Made by a program: the position numbers and the translations under genes. 64,000 bases of DNA. Origin: Selaginella tamariscina. Taxonomy: Eukaryota > Streptophyta > Lycopodiopsida > Selaginellales > Selaginellaceae. The stretch lies in the NCBI GenBank assembly GCA_003024785.1, contig PUQB01000056.1, positions 1 to 64,000 on the forward strand, written 5' to 3'. How positions within the stretch are numbered: the first letter of the stretch is position 1; each line of letters opens with the position of its first letter. The notes under the pieces are model-generated. The model was not told the DNA's origin, did not search any database, and was given only the letters and a program-made list of their open reading frames with translations. Below are positions 32,441 through 45,368 of the stretch, piece by piece.

Positions 32441-35400
32441 TACAAATTATAATAAAAATTTTAAAAATTATTAATTGGACAATGAGTTTGTTACAGTTTT
32501 AAACTTTATGTAATAGATAATACTTATTAAATAATTAAAATACCTTATTTAATATTTTTAAAATTGGGTAGCAATAGTGCAATATATATACCTTAATTAC
32601 TATAATAAAAATGTAATATTTTTATCACATAACATGTTCAAGTTGTACCGGTCAAACATAGAGTGCTTATTTTAGTTTTAAATATTATTTAAACATAATA
32701 ATAATTAATAACGATAATATATCATTAATTTTTATATTTAAGTTGTAATAGTTACATATATGTATTTTATATTTTAAGTAAAAAGAGATACTTATACATT
32801 ATTTGAATGGTTTTAAATTTTTATTTAGATTAAACTTTATTTTTGTAGTTATTAAATGATAAATCATATTATTAGCAAAACATTATTCAAAATCCTTCAT
32901 TAATTAAATAAGATAATGGATTTGATATTTTCATAAATATATATACTCATTCTACACATAATAAATTAAATAAAATATTTTAAAAAGATATAAAACTAAA
33001 TATATAAGTGGTGGTCTAGATCAATTTGTTAATGCATGTGTATAACGAGCTGATTAAAAGCTTTTTGTTTTACACATTATATCTTAAACTTAATAAATAT
33101 ATGTATGTAATTTACATACAAAATTATAGATAAATTAATGTTTAAAAAAATATTTACTTATATAACTAAGTAGTTACATTATATGTGTGTGTGTGTGTGT
33201 GTGTATCTCTGTATATATGTAAATGCAAATTTAAAACTTAATTTTTACCACGTGTCCCATTATACATTACAACGAAATAGATGCATAACTGTACGTATAC
33301 AAAGGATACACATACACAGACAAAGTATACAGTGTCACAGTCTCTACGCACAATATCGACAATGTGACTACAATCATGCACACAAAAGATATATATAGAG
33401 CATTTGCAAACAAAAAATATATATACAATATAAAGTATGTCCACTCACACACACATGCACATGCAAAGCATACGTAATATACACATACAGCATATACATA
33501 AGCATACATAAAAAATATGTAAAAATACAATTTATATATACACATAACTTACACACTTATATAAATACCTTAAAAGGTTCTTGATTTATATCCTCTAAAT
33601 GGACATGTAATTAGTAAAATACTTAATCTAAAAAACCATAACATAGGAAATGATCTAGTGGTTAATTTAATTCCATGGTACTATGTATATGTATACACTT
33701 ATATATAAGTGTACATTTTGTTAAAATATTATTTACCTAGAGTTTTGTGTTTGTAAATACATACATATATTTATTGAAGTTTAAATTATAACGTATAAAA
33801 CATGGAGCCTGTTAAATACATGCATTAATAAAATTAATCTAAACCATAACCTAAATGCATTTTTAAACGATAAGAATCGAGATTATGCCATTTCAAACAA
33901 TTTATATAATAACTTTTTTGTTTTGAATTATATAAAATATATATATTTGACTGTATATCATTTTAATCTGTAAATTAATTTTTATTTAAATTTTAGTATA
34001 TAAATTTATGAAAATATTAAATTTATTATTAACATGAATAGTGAAATCAGAATTTTGAATTATGTTTTGTTAATCCTTAAGTTAAATTGCAGATTAAAAT
34101 CATTTAGTTATATGTCTAAACAATACATTATTTGAGTACATAAAATATAACATATATAATTACCATTTTAAAAAATAGAGTTTCATTTAAATAAGAATTA
34201 AACCATTCAAATAATGTATTCCTTTTTATCTAAAATATAGACATTACTTACAAACAACTTACATATAAAATATATTTTCATTATTTAATATTATTATTTT
34301 AAATTATATTTAAAGCTCACTGAAAACTCTAATATTAACTATTTTATAAGGTATATATTGTAGTATTATTACCACCTTTAAAACATAAAACATTATTAAT
34401 ATATTTAAATCATTTAAGAATTATTATTCATTACATAAATTTAAATTTGAAACAAACTCATTGTCCAAGTAATCATTCTAAATTTTTTATAATAAATAAA
34501 ACAAGACTAAAATGTAATTAAAAAATATTTGCTGCATTCATTTGAGTTTTGTTCAACATTGTGACTTCCTTATAAAAGTTATTACCTTTTTTTGTAATTT
34601 TTTATATAATCTTATGTATAAATTTAAATTAATTTGATCTCATAATTACTATCAAGTTTACTTAATAATACATCATTATAATAGTAGTAATTAGAATGCA
34701 TATAAAAAAGATGCTTTTACAATTCAGTCCCCCATTTGTATCAATGATAATTATTTAAAATTTAATTAATTAGTAATACTACAAACCTGGGAAAAACATA
34801 TCTTTAGGGAAAATTTATATATAAAAGCATTTATATAAATGAAACATTAACCTTGAATATCTTTTTAATTTATATCCTCTATATACATAAAAAATCATTA
34901 AAATAATTAACTTAATTAAATGTGATTAATAATAAGAAAAGGGGGTTGGATTGTGAAAATTAACTGAAAAACAAATATAAAAAAATCTAAGCCACATTAA
35001 AGTTTTTTTTTAATTTTTAAAATTACATCTTCAGTCAATATTCATTTATCGTTATAATATGGATAGTTAAAATGTATAAGTTATTAACCCAACATTAATA
35101 ATTAAAATGCATAAAAGAGAAAAACAAAAATCTAATGCACATTAAAATCTTTTTTCAAATCTTAAACTTACATTTTTAGTTTAAGCATTTAATTTATGAT
35201 TTTAAATCTTAATAAAACATTTTATAAAAATTTGTTTTAAGAAATGAATAAAGTTGATCTAAATAAAAATATTCACCAATGATTTAAATAATATACATAA
35301 TAAATGATGTAATGAAAATATGTATTACTAAACCTTATAAATAAATTATGAATTTTTATTATTAATGACTTCTGCAATTTTATACGTCTTTTCTACTTAT

Positions 35401-38399
35401 TGCCCGATCATGACGAACGGATGTGATAAGACATTCATATTTTTTATTTAAATAAATTAGTTATGTTTCATATTATTAATGTCCTTTTTTAAATCCATAA
35501 ATGAACACTAATAAGAATATTTTCTTGTACAAGTTATGTGTACTATTTGAAATTAAATAATATTATATAATGTATTTTAAAATAAATAATGAGTAGTATA
35601 AATATTTTATTTATATTTATAAAGATAAAACTGTTAGTTATATACAAATCATAATTTAGAGCTAGAATAAAAATAAATATTACCAAAATAAATGTATGTA
35701 TATATAAATTTAATAATTTTACAATTGATTTTCTCACTTACACATAAACAATATTTTTCAACCAATCCTTAAATGATAAACTACAAGATTTAAATAACTT
35801 TTAAGAATTTTTTTTTCTTATAATTATAAACGGTTTTATGATATTATTTTGTTAAAGTTTAAATTTAAAAATATTTTCTCTTTATTTTTAACTATATTCT
35901 TAAGAGAAAATGCATTACTTATTGCATAGTACTGTAATATACATTATAAAAGTAATACAACTGAAATAAGAATTCAATTAAATAATTTTAATTTTTTTAA
36001 TTAGTGAATAAAAATATAATAAGAACTCTAACGAATTGTAAAATCATTAATTTGAGTTTGTTATTTCGAATTAAGAAAATAAAAATTTAAAAATATACAC
36101 TTTTAATTATTTGGTTTATTATGATTAATAATTAATATTAGAGCTAATTTTTATCGCTATTAATTAAAGGTTACGAAAATGATTTCCAATTAATGAGTCT
36201 TATAGAAATAAAATTACACAATATGAAATACTAATTCATTGGTACATGAAACATATAATGAATATTACTATTGTATGTAAAAGGTTAAAATATAATAACT
36301 ATAATCAAATAAAAATCCAAATGAATAATTATCATTAATTACGAAAATATGAATGCATTTATCTTCATATATGAACTCATTAATAACAAGATAGTAACAT
36401 TTCATAATGAAATTATGATCATTTATTAAATAATAATTTACTGTATAATTATAAATTAGATGTGAAAGAGTTATTTTCTTAATTATTTAACATAATTTAT
36501 TAGTTTGTATATACGTATAAATAAATAAATAAAAATAAATGTATATACTAATAATTTTAAGAGTCTTTTAACGTTCTTTTCACATAAGACATTAAAATTT
36601 AACAGTGGATTAATTTTTATAAATTACAATTTTGTTATAATTGTATTTTTTATTTAAGGAGTCACCTTAATATTTGTCCTTATTAAATATTATACAATCT
36701 TATATAGGTATTTATAATTGCTATTTCATTCATCAAGATTATTATAAATTTTCATAACATTTATTTTATCCAAAATGTTTTATTTAATTTAATAATGTCC
36801 AATGTTAAAACTATGTTTTTTTATCCTTCTTAAATATTATACACCCTTATATGAGAATTCGTAATTGTTATATCTCTTATTTGATTCATTAGGGTTATTA
36901 TGAATTTTTATAACATTTTTTTTATTTAAAAAGTTTTTATTCATTTAAAAACAATGTTAATAATGTCCAATGCTAAAATGTTTATTTTTATTATTAAAAC
37001 ATATTAGAAACATAATTAATTATTATTCACTAAAGCATATACTAAATTTTTTAATTGAATATGCAATGTTGCAAAGGCATTAAGCAACTTTAATTAACCA
37101 TAATTAATATAAAATTTTAAAAAATGTATACTTGTGTTTATAATAAGTTTTCACTAAATTTAAAAGTTATATGGTAAAGCGCATGTAATATAAAAATTTC
37201 TAAATTCAAATAAAACTAACAGTATCATATTAGTTTATTTTATGAAACTAATTAGACTTTCACATGCATAAATTAAAAAATTAGAAAGTGAAAATATATA
37301 AATACATTTTATATAATCTTTTGAGATGTATCACAAAACAAATATAACTTAATACTTATCCATAACCTTCAATAAAATGCTTATTCTATAACGTTCACAT
37401 TATTTATTACTAATATAAAATCTTAATAAGAAAACATTTAAATTATTTAACATATTTTTAAATTAAAATTTCACTCAAATTAGTATATTCATTTTCAAAT
37501 GTGAGACCTAAATATATGTTAATATTTTACTTTAGTAACTTTTAATTATAAACATTAGTTTTATTAATAAAATATTCATATACAAATTTTGTGTGACTTG
37601 ATGATACGTAAATATAGTCGGAATAAAGATTTAAATAAGTAATTAGTTTTTGTTTAATTAATTTATCAATATAATAAGAATTTTATGTATTCTCTACCTT
37701 AAATATTGAGATAATAAAAGAAATTGATAACACAATTTACTACGGATTTTTGTGTAAGTTATAAATAGATTTTTTACGGTTAACACCAATTGTTTTTCTT
37801 ATCACATGCTATTATATACACACACACCAATTAGGAAAGGGGATAACTATTTATTTAGTATTATTTAAGTTAAAAATAAATTTATAACTATCTGATATAA
37901 TAAATCGTCAAATAAAATTTAGGATGGCCATCAATGAGACATTGATGACAAACAAACATGCACATACAAAATAAATTTTATATAACATCTATTTTAAATT
38001 CAATTCAACAATTATTTTAAACTTATAAGGTTAATATGGATTAAGGGTTTCAACTTAAAGATAAATTTATCATATTAAATATAAGGGTCATTAAATAATT
38101 AAGAATATTAAGAATATACTCACTAAGTTAAGGATGACAAATGGGTTAAGAAATAAACTCATCATGTTAAAGATAATAACATAAGTAAAAGTTGTTAAAT
38201 AGTCATGGGTAAACTTAAGAGGTTAGGGATTTAGTTTAGGGAAATTCACTATATTAAAAATAATAACTAAATAATTAAGTTTAGGTATAGGTTAAGGATA
38301 ACCTCACTAAGGTTTAGCTTAAGGATAAACTCACTAAATTAAGAATAATAATTAAGTTAAAGGTTTAATTAAAGATAACAATTGAGTTAAGGATCTAGA
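32441..38399. other. 6-kb AT-rich desert
   Basis: Very AT-rich with no gene, tRNA or transposon domain. It contains a (GT)n tract (33186-33204), the second direct-repeat copy (33250-33590), and a short recurring block (TTTATATCCTCTA...ACAT..AAT) at about 33580-33620 and 34870-34910. 38040-38400 is built of TTAAGGATAA(A)CTCACTAA-like words that recur at about 61015-61150. The longest open frame (35543-35737) is a compositional artefact. Confidence 0.7.
33250..33590. repeat. Direct repeat, copy 2 (of 31080-31410)
   Basis: Same word order as copy 1 with many substitutions. The antisense open frames (33238-33556) are short Cys/Tyr/Ile-rich artefacts of TATA/TGTA repeats. Confidence 0.6.
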
Positions 38400-38935
38400 A
38401 TATATGATAACTTCCTTAATCCACAATAACTTAAGAAAAAGAGATTCCATGTGTTATCATATATACATAGTAATTTGAGAGAGAAAGTTAAGTTATCACA
38501 TCAAAACAATAGCTTTTTGAAAGAGAGAAAGAGAGTGTAAAGAATTAAATTATCACATAAACATAATAATTTAAGAGAGTTAAGAGAGAAGTTATCACAT
38601 ATATACAATAATTTAACATAATAAGAAAGAGATATTTATGTTATCACATAGCATAATAACTTTTGAGAGAAAGTTAAGTTATCACATATAAACAATAACT
38701 TAAGATAGGATTCCATGTGTTATCACATTACACATAATAACTTAATAGAGAAAGAAAAAAATTAAGTTATCACATACACATAATAATTTAGAGAGAGAAA
38801 GATTCTATGTGTTATTACATACATAATAACTTAAATTGTAAGACACTTTAAATGTATTAGAAAATTATAGAGAGAGAAAGAGAAAGAGTTATGTTATCAC
38901 ATACTTGAATGAGAAAAATAATTATTACATGCATA
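38400..38935. repeat. Tandem array of about ten hairpin-forming units
   Basis: Units of about 38-80 bp share GTTATCACATA...CATAATAACTT followed by a GAGAGAAAG stretch. Within many units AAGTTAT and ATAACTT are 7-bp inverted repeats 12-16 nt apart (for example about 38764-38791). Units start near 38455, 38488, 38548, 38591, 38640, 38678, 38719, 38766, 38811 and 38894. Two units carry an extra GATTC(C/T)ATGT block. No coding potential. Confidence 0.8.
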
Positions 38936-39576
38936 CAGTGTTATACTTTTATTATGACTATTCTTTATTTTAAATGTTAGTTATTGTTACCTACCAAACT
39001 GTTGTTTACTTACTTATGTTGACAAACTTTATATGTTGAGGAAATAGGCTCACTTAGTGCACTTGAGGGTATCTAGTGATGATCCAATTGGGTGCCATTA
39101 TATATTTGTAGGAAATTCTATGTGAAGCTAGCACTTCCATTTAAAAAAATTTTGCCCTTTTTTATGTGTCTCGATTAGATTATTAATTAGTTTCGGTGAG
39201 TTCAACATGAATATGGGTCATTAGGTTAATCTATTTATATTAGGAATGATATTTCGTGTTAACCCACTTTACAAAATAGAAACCTCTGTCACATATATTA
39301 AGTAGGATATGTAGTGAGAGTTCATGGATTCATAACTGAGTTTGTTATTTTACAAACTCTAACTTGTGTCGTCAAGGCATAACCATTTATTATGTCCTCA
39401 AATTTTAAATGATAGGGGTACGGGGATAGCTTACCCTTAACCTTGGTGAATCCATTCATATGAGCTCTTGTTGAAATACACGTTTCAAAGATCAAAGGTT
39501 GATGCATGTCTCCACCCTCCTTGTAGGAGTAGCACTTATAACCAAGCATGGCACATCTGTGTCCTTGTTTAACTAT
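38936..39576. repeat. S2, left piece
   Basis: Matches S1 from about 5646 to 6406 (shared AGGAAATAGGC.CACTTAGTGCACTTG, GAAGCTAGCACTTCCATTTA, TTCCTTGTTTAACTAT). It is interrupted by N1 at 39577, and the last five bases (ACTAT) are the target duplication. Confidence 0.85.
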
Positions 39577-40645
39577 TGTCAAGCCACGATCCAGGAACAA
39601 GGAAGAGAACAGGATTCCAAGAACAAGAAGGCTTGACTCAGGAGCAGGACAAAGAGCAGGATAGGAACCAGAGCAGGATAGGAACTAAGACTTAGGAGTA
39701 GGACAAGGAGTAGAATAGAAACTGGAGTATGATAGCAGGACAATGAGCAGGATAGGAACTGGAGTATGATAGCAGGACGAGGAGCTAGATAGGAACTGGA
39801 GCAGAATAGCCAGGACAAGGAGCAGGATAGGAAATGGAGCAGGATAGCTAGACAAGGAGCTGGATAGGAACTGGAGCAGGACAGTAGAACAAGGAGCAAG
39901 ACAAGAACTGGGAACTCAGGAATCAGGAGTAGGACAATCCAGGAGCGAGACAAGAACATGACAGGATCCAAGAGCAAGACAAGAGCATGACAGGGAGCAA
40001 GACAGGAACTAGAACTCAGGAGCAAGGACAAGGCGCAAAATAGGACTCAGGAGCAAGACATAAACAAGATAGGATTCTGGAGTAAGACAAGAGCAGGACA
40101 GGATCCAAGAGCAAACAAGAGCATGACAGGGAGCAAGACAGGAACTAGGAACTCAGGAGCAAGACAAGGCGCAAAATAGGACTCAGGAGCAAGACATAAC
40201 AAGATAAGATTCGGGAGCAAGACAAGAGCAGGACAGGAAAGCCGCAGAACAGGATCCAGGAGTAAGACAGGAACATGACAGGATCCGGGAGCAAGACAAG
40301 AGCAGGAGGCAAGGAGCAAGACATGAACAAGACAAGAACAAGAATGATCGTAGAATGACTGGTGTTAATAGTAACGATTGTACAACATTAGGTCGGAGCT
40401 TTTATGCTCACAATTCCAAGAGCTAATCTAGGCATGAGTGCTAAAAGTGGTTGCATGCATCTAAAAGTGGCTGCATGCATGCAGAGGCTAAGATGAGTCC
40501 ACATGTCCCTTATCCTCTAGGCATATCCTGTGGCATATCCTGTAGGAATATCCTGCAACTGTATCATGTATCCGGAATCTCTGTAGGAATATCTTGCAAC
40601 CCATATCATTATCCGGAATCCTGTATCTTGTATCGGGTTGTGATA
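39577..40645 (-). repeat. 3' LTR of N1
   Basis: TGTCAAGCC...GGGTTGTGATA on the plus strand (about 1069 bp). It is longer than the LTRs of the related elements because the GAGCAGGATAGGAACT-type minisatellite (39600-40320) is expanded. GNATATNC words cluster at about 40519-40555. Confidence 0.85.
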
Positions 40646-43306
40646 ATACCTCCTCCCTTAAAGACGAGTTCCACGAGTCTTGGGACCTGGTTTAGCAGGA
40701 TAACGCCGATGGAAAGCAGCAACTTTGAAAGAAGCATGGAGTAAGTTGGATGCAGGTTCCCAAGTGCGATCAGTAGGTAAATAACCTTTCCAATCCACCA
40801 AGTATTGAAGTTGGCGGCGATGAAGACGAGAATCAAGAATGGCTGCAACTTCGTACTCAGGTTCACCGTCAATGACCACAGGAGGGAGAGGAGAAGAAAC
40901 ACGACCAGGAAGAGAAGAAGGATGATACGGCTCCAACAAAGAGGTGTGAAACACAGGATGAAGTTTCACCGTAGATGGTAACTCTAGTCGAAAAGCTACA
41001 GGATTGACCTCAGCCGCAATCCTGTAAGGGCCCAATCTTTAAAAATTCAACTTAGAAGAAGGCCTGTTGGTGCAAATATGCAACGAAGAAGACACGAGAT
41101 CACTAATTTTATATGCAAATGCTGGCTGACGATGAGCATCAGCATGATGCTTGTACCATTCATGTGCTGCTGAAGATGAACCCAGAGATCATCTTGTACC
41201 TGACGAAGATGCTGGAGACAATCCTGTACTGCAGGAGCGGAAAAAGGAGAAGTAGGAGGAGCAACCTGTAGTGCTGATGAATTGACAGGAGGTGAATCAT
41301 GAGTGGAAAGAGCTTATGGATGTGCTGAGGAACTAACATGAGGTGAATCAGGAGTGGAGAGAACCTGCGGATGTGCTGAAAAACTGACGTAAGGTGAATC
41401 CTGTCGAGGGGGAATCTTCAACACTAATACAGGATTGGAAGAACCATGTACAGGAAATTGTGAACTGAGGAGAGCCTAAGAATGTGTTGATGAACTGACA
41501 GGAGGTGGATCCTGTTGAGGAGGAACCTTCGAAAACCGCAAACTGAGGAGAGCCTAAGAATATGCTGACAAACTGACAGGAGGTGGATCCTGTCAAGGAG
41601 GAGTCTTCAACACTGATACAGGATTGGAAGAACCTTGTACAGGAATCCGCAAACTTACAGGAGTGGAGAGAGCCTGTGGATGTGCTAAGGAACTGACATG
41701 AGGTGTTTCCTGTCGAGGAGGAATCTTCGATTCTGATATAAGAACATGCATGGTCAATCCTGAAGCTTGTATTGCCTCAAACACTAAGGACGTATCCTGC
41801 ACGCAGGAAGGTACAAGATTGATCCTGGCTGCCGGAGAGGAAAACGTGAGCATCCTAGACCTCCAGTCAATCTGAGGATTTGCAACCACAAACCATGGCA
41901 TGCCCAAAACGATGGGAGTCGACCGAGTCTTGATCAAGTTGAAAGAAATCGAACAGTTAAATGCGCCATGACTGCAAGAGAGAGGTGTGGTAGCATGAGT
42001 AACTACGCCTGAAGCAATTAGACGACCATCGGCCACCTCTACAGGAACTGCACGCTTCAATTTCACCACCGGAATGCCGTGCTGAGTTGCAAAAGTGTCA
42101 TCCATGAAGCATGCATTTGCACCAGTGTTTAACAGGGCAAACTCCTTGAGCTCTCGATCGTTGAGGCGAATGTGTACAGGAAACTTAAGTGATGGAATGG
42201 TATGAACAACACCAATGGAGCCTGCACCTACGTCCAACTTTGCAGCTCCTAGATAAGTGGACATTGAACTTCGGCTTCAACTTTGCACGTCTTGAATTTC
42301 CTGGACTTTAACAGGACATTCTGCCACCTTGTGTCCTGCTTCACCACAATACAAACATAAGTTCTCACCGCAACGATGTTGCTTCTCCACAGTTGAAAGT
42401 GGACCACGCTTGTATTTCTCAACCTCCATAGGGACTACTCTAGAAGGTGTCGCAGGAACATGTGCCACAGCTGCAGGATTAACTTGCAGGAGCTGCTGAC
42501 GGGATTTTTCTTGACGACGCTTGAACAAACGGTTATCGCAGCAAACGGCTTGTTGCATGATCTCCACTAATGTTTGAGGATCCGGTAACGTAAGGAGAAG
42601 GTCCTTCACATCATCCCTCAACCCAAACGGAAGTGTTCAATCAATGCAGTCTCGTTCCATGGAATGTTCGTGCAAAGTTGTTGAAATGCGGATGCATAGA
42701 CAGAAACTGGTCGGGATCCTTGTGTGAGCTTGCGTAACTTTGTGCATGCGGAATGGTACTTATCAGGATCTCCAAAGCAGGTCAAAGGCAGCCACGAATC
42801 CTTCAAAGTCTTCCATCAAAGGGTCGTCACGCTCCAGCAAGGGGGCAACCCAAGCCCGTAGAGATCCAACTAGTAGAGATGCCAAAAGGCCAACCTTTCG
42901 TGCATTAGTCGAGTAGCGGCGTGGTTGTATGTGGATCAAAAGCCTGATCTGATTCAGAAACCTTGGAAATCAGCACGATTGCCATTGAACTTCTCTGGCA
43001 TGCTGATCTTTGGCTCTAAAGAAGAGTTCGATGAAGAGGAAACCACGGATGCTTAAAAAGAGCTTGCGCAGCAGCCTTGGAGGATGCATCAGCAGTTGCA
43101 TGCGCTGCATTAGTGGAACCTTGCAAATCTGTGACCACTTGGCGCAAAGTGGCCAGCTCATGAAGTAACATTTGATGCTCGCATTGAAAGTGCTCAAAAT
43201 CCGCCATGATCTATGAAAGAAAAAGGAGGAAAACAAAGGAAAAGAATCAAGGAAAAAAAAAAAGTAACTGGGAAACAGAGAGCTATGAAAGGAGTTACTA
43301 TCAAAC

Positions 43307-44311
43307 TATCAAGCCATGATCCAGGAACAAGGAAGAGAATAGGATTCTAAGAACAAAAAGGCTTGACTCAGGAGCAGGACAAAGAGCAGGATAGGAACCG
43401 GAGCAGGATAGGAACTAGGAACTTAGGATTAGGACAAGGAGCAGGATAGGAATCGGAGCAGGACAAAGAGAAGATAGGAACCGGAGCAGGATAGGAACTA
43501 GGAACTTAGGAGTAGGACAAGGAGCAGGATAGGAACTGGAGTAGGATAGCAGGATAAGGAGCAGGATAGAAAATGGAGCAGGATAGCAGGACAAGGAGCT
43601 AGATAGGAACTGGAGCAGGATAGTAAGACAAGGAGCAGGATAGGAAATGGAGCAGGATAGCTGGACAAGGAGCTGGATAGGAACCGGAGCAGGACAGTAA
43701 AACAGGGAGCAAGACAAGAACTAGGAACTCAGGAATCAGGAGTAGGACATGATCCAGGAGCGAGACAAGAACAGGACAGGATCCAAGAGCAAGACAAGAG
43801 CATGACAAGGAGCAAGATAGGAACTAGGAACTCAGGAGCAAGACAAGGCGCAAAATAGGACTCAGGAGCAAGACAAACAAGATAAGATTCAGGAGCAAGA
43901 CAAGAGCAGGACAGGAAGGCGCAGAACAGGATCCAGGATAAGACAAGAACAGGACAGGATCCGGGAGCAAGACAAGAGCAGGAGGCAAGGAGCAAGATAC
44001 GAACAAGATAAGAACAAGAATGATCGTAAATGACTGGTGTTAATAATAACTGATTGTACAAAAATTAGGTCGGAGCTTTTATGCTCACAATTTCAAGAGC
44101 TAATCTAGGCATGAGTGCTAAAAGTGGTTGCATGCATCTAAAAGTGGCTGCATGCATGCAGAGGCTAAGATGAGTCCACATGTCCTTTATCCTCTAGGCA
44201 TATCATGTAGGAATATCCTGCAACTATATCATGTATCCGGAATCTCTGTAAGAATATCCTGCAACCCGTATCTTGTATCCGGAATCCTGTATCTTATATC
44301 GGGTCGTGATA
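43307..44311 (-). repeat. 5' LTR of N1
   Basis: About 1005 bp, the same structure as the 3' LTR: minisatellite (43370-43990), TATA-like box near 44068-44077, GNATATNC sites near 44210-44260. Inner boundary at GTTACTATCAAAC (43294-43306). Confidence 0.8.
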
Positions 44312-44316
44312 ACTAT

Positions 44317-44969
44317 GAGCGTGGAATTTTGGCTAATAGGTTCTCTTGACCAAGCTCCTAAGGGTTCATAAAGGGGTTCTAGAGTTAGCATTTATAGCCA
44401 CATTCATGACATTAAATATAACTCTCGAATCTGAAGGGCTATGGTAAAATATCCCACATCTTGGCACTAGGTTAAATGGCACATGGTACAATGCATAATG
44501 CATGCCCTTTGGGGTTGTCTCATGGGCTTAACATCGAAAGGTTGGATACTCTAACAAGTAGGCATGTTTGTATTTACATCAAAGCGCTAAGTTTAAGAGA
44601 GGTCTCGTAACTGGATGTGTTATTGGCACACTCGGCTAGGGAGGTGTTCTCCTTGGGATCCAAGGTTTGAATGACCTAAGCTCATTAACAAGAGTTCATT
44701 CGTGAGGCATTTTCAAGGTCATGTACTTAAAGTTATCCAAATCTAGTCTTAGGGAGTTTACTTAATATAACACTCGTGTTTGTCTACAGCACACACTCGT
44801 GTCCTTACTAAGTATGAACCCTAGGTCTAGGGTATAACTTGGCCACTCAAACCCTTAGGGGTTAGTCATGGTTTAAGGTACCCCTTGTTACTTAAAAGGG
44901 TGTACTTTCGGACGAGGGTGATTCCTTAAGGGATAAGTGACAATGCCTTAACTTTATCACAGGGATATG
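44317..44969. repeat. S2, middle piece
   Basis: Matches S1 from about 6406 to 7075 (ATGAGCGTGGAATTTTG, TTCTAGAGTTAGCATTTA, ACACTCGTGTCCTTACTAAGT, CTAGGTCTAGGGTATA). It ends at N2; ATATG at 44965-44969 is the target duplication. Confidence 0.85.
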
Positions 44970-45368
44970 TGTCAAGCCATGACCCAAGAGCATGATAAGA
45001 ACAAGGAGGCTTAACTCAAGAATAAGGCAAAAGCAAGGAACAAGACAAGAACAAGGAACATGACAAGAATGATTATAGAATGACTGGTGTTGATAGTAAC
45101 TAATTGTACAACAATTAGGTTGGAGCTTTTATATTCACAACTCCAAGAGCTAATATAGGCATAAGCTAAAAATAATACTCTAGGAGCTAATCTAGGCATG
45201 AGCTAAAAATAATGTCTTTTATCCTGTAGGTATATCTTGTAAGCATATCCTGTTGGTATATCCTATAGGTATATCTTATAGGCATATCCTGTATCCCATA
45301 TCCTATATCCTGTATCATGTAGGTTGTATCTTGTAAGCATATCCTATATTCTGTATTGGGTCGTGATA
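44970..45368 (-). repeat. 3' LTR of N2
   Basis: TGTCAAGCCATGACCC...GGGTCGTGATA, about 399 bp. It is short because the purine-rich minisatellite is nearly absent. Next to it lies the (minus-strand) polypurine tract GAGAGGAGGTGC. Confidence 0.85.

Larger units (their letters stand above)
39577..44311 (-). mobile_element. N1: internally deleted Ty3 chromovirus
   Basis: Minus-strand element of 4.7 kb with LTRs 39577-40645 and 43307-44311 and a perfect 5-bp target duplication ACTAT (39572-39576, 44312-44316). Interior in element order: gag (43207-42277; zinc knuckle CLYCGEAGHKVAEC near 42310-42350), protease (42264-41593; NTGANACFMDD), a repetitive Pro/Ser-rich linker, then directly the integrase end and chromodomain (about 41240-40658; [17 protein letters not shown]). 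The reverse transcriptase, RNase H and most of integrase are absent, so it is a non-autonomous form. It also has further breaks. The target is the S2 repeat. Confidence 0.9.

Noticed and set aside
32441-38399. Possible organellar DNA insertion because of the very high AT content.
   Set aside because: No organellar gene, tRNA or rRNA sequence could be recognised; simple AT-rich spacer is the plainer reading.
38400-38935. CRISPR-like array.
   Set aside because: Repeats are imperfect, spacers are not unique in a CRISPR manner, there are no cas genes, and the window is eukaryotic.
39579-40330. Leu/Ser/Cys-rich minus-strand open frames resembling membrane or secreted proteins (also at 43415-44061, 50422-50785, 53661-53990, 59211-59648).
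   Set aside because: They are translations of the CCTGCTCCT-type minisatellite in the N-family LTRs and recur in every LTR copy; no start context, no domain.
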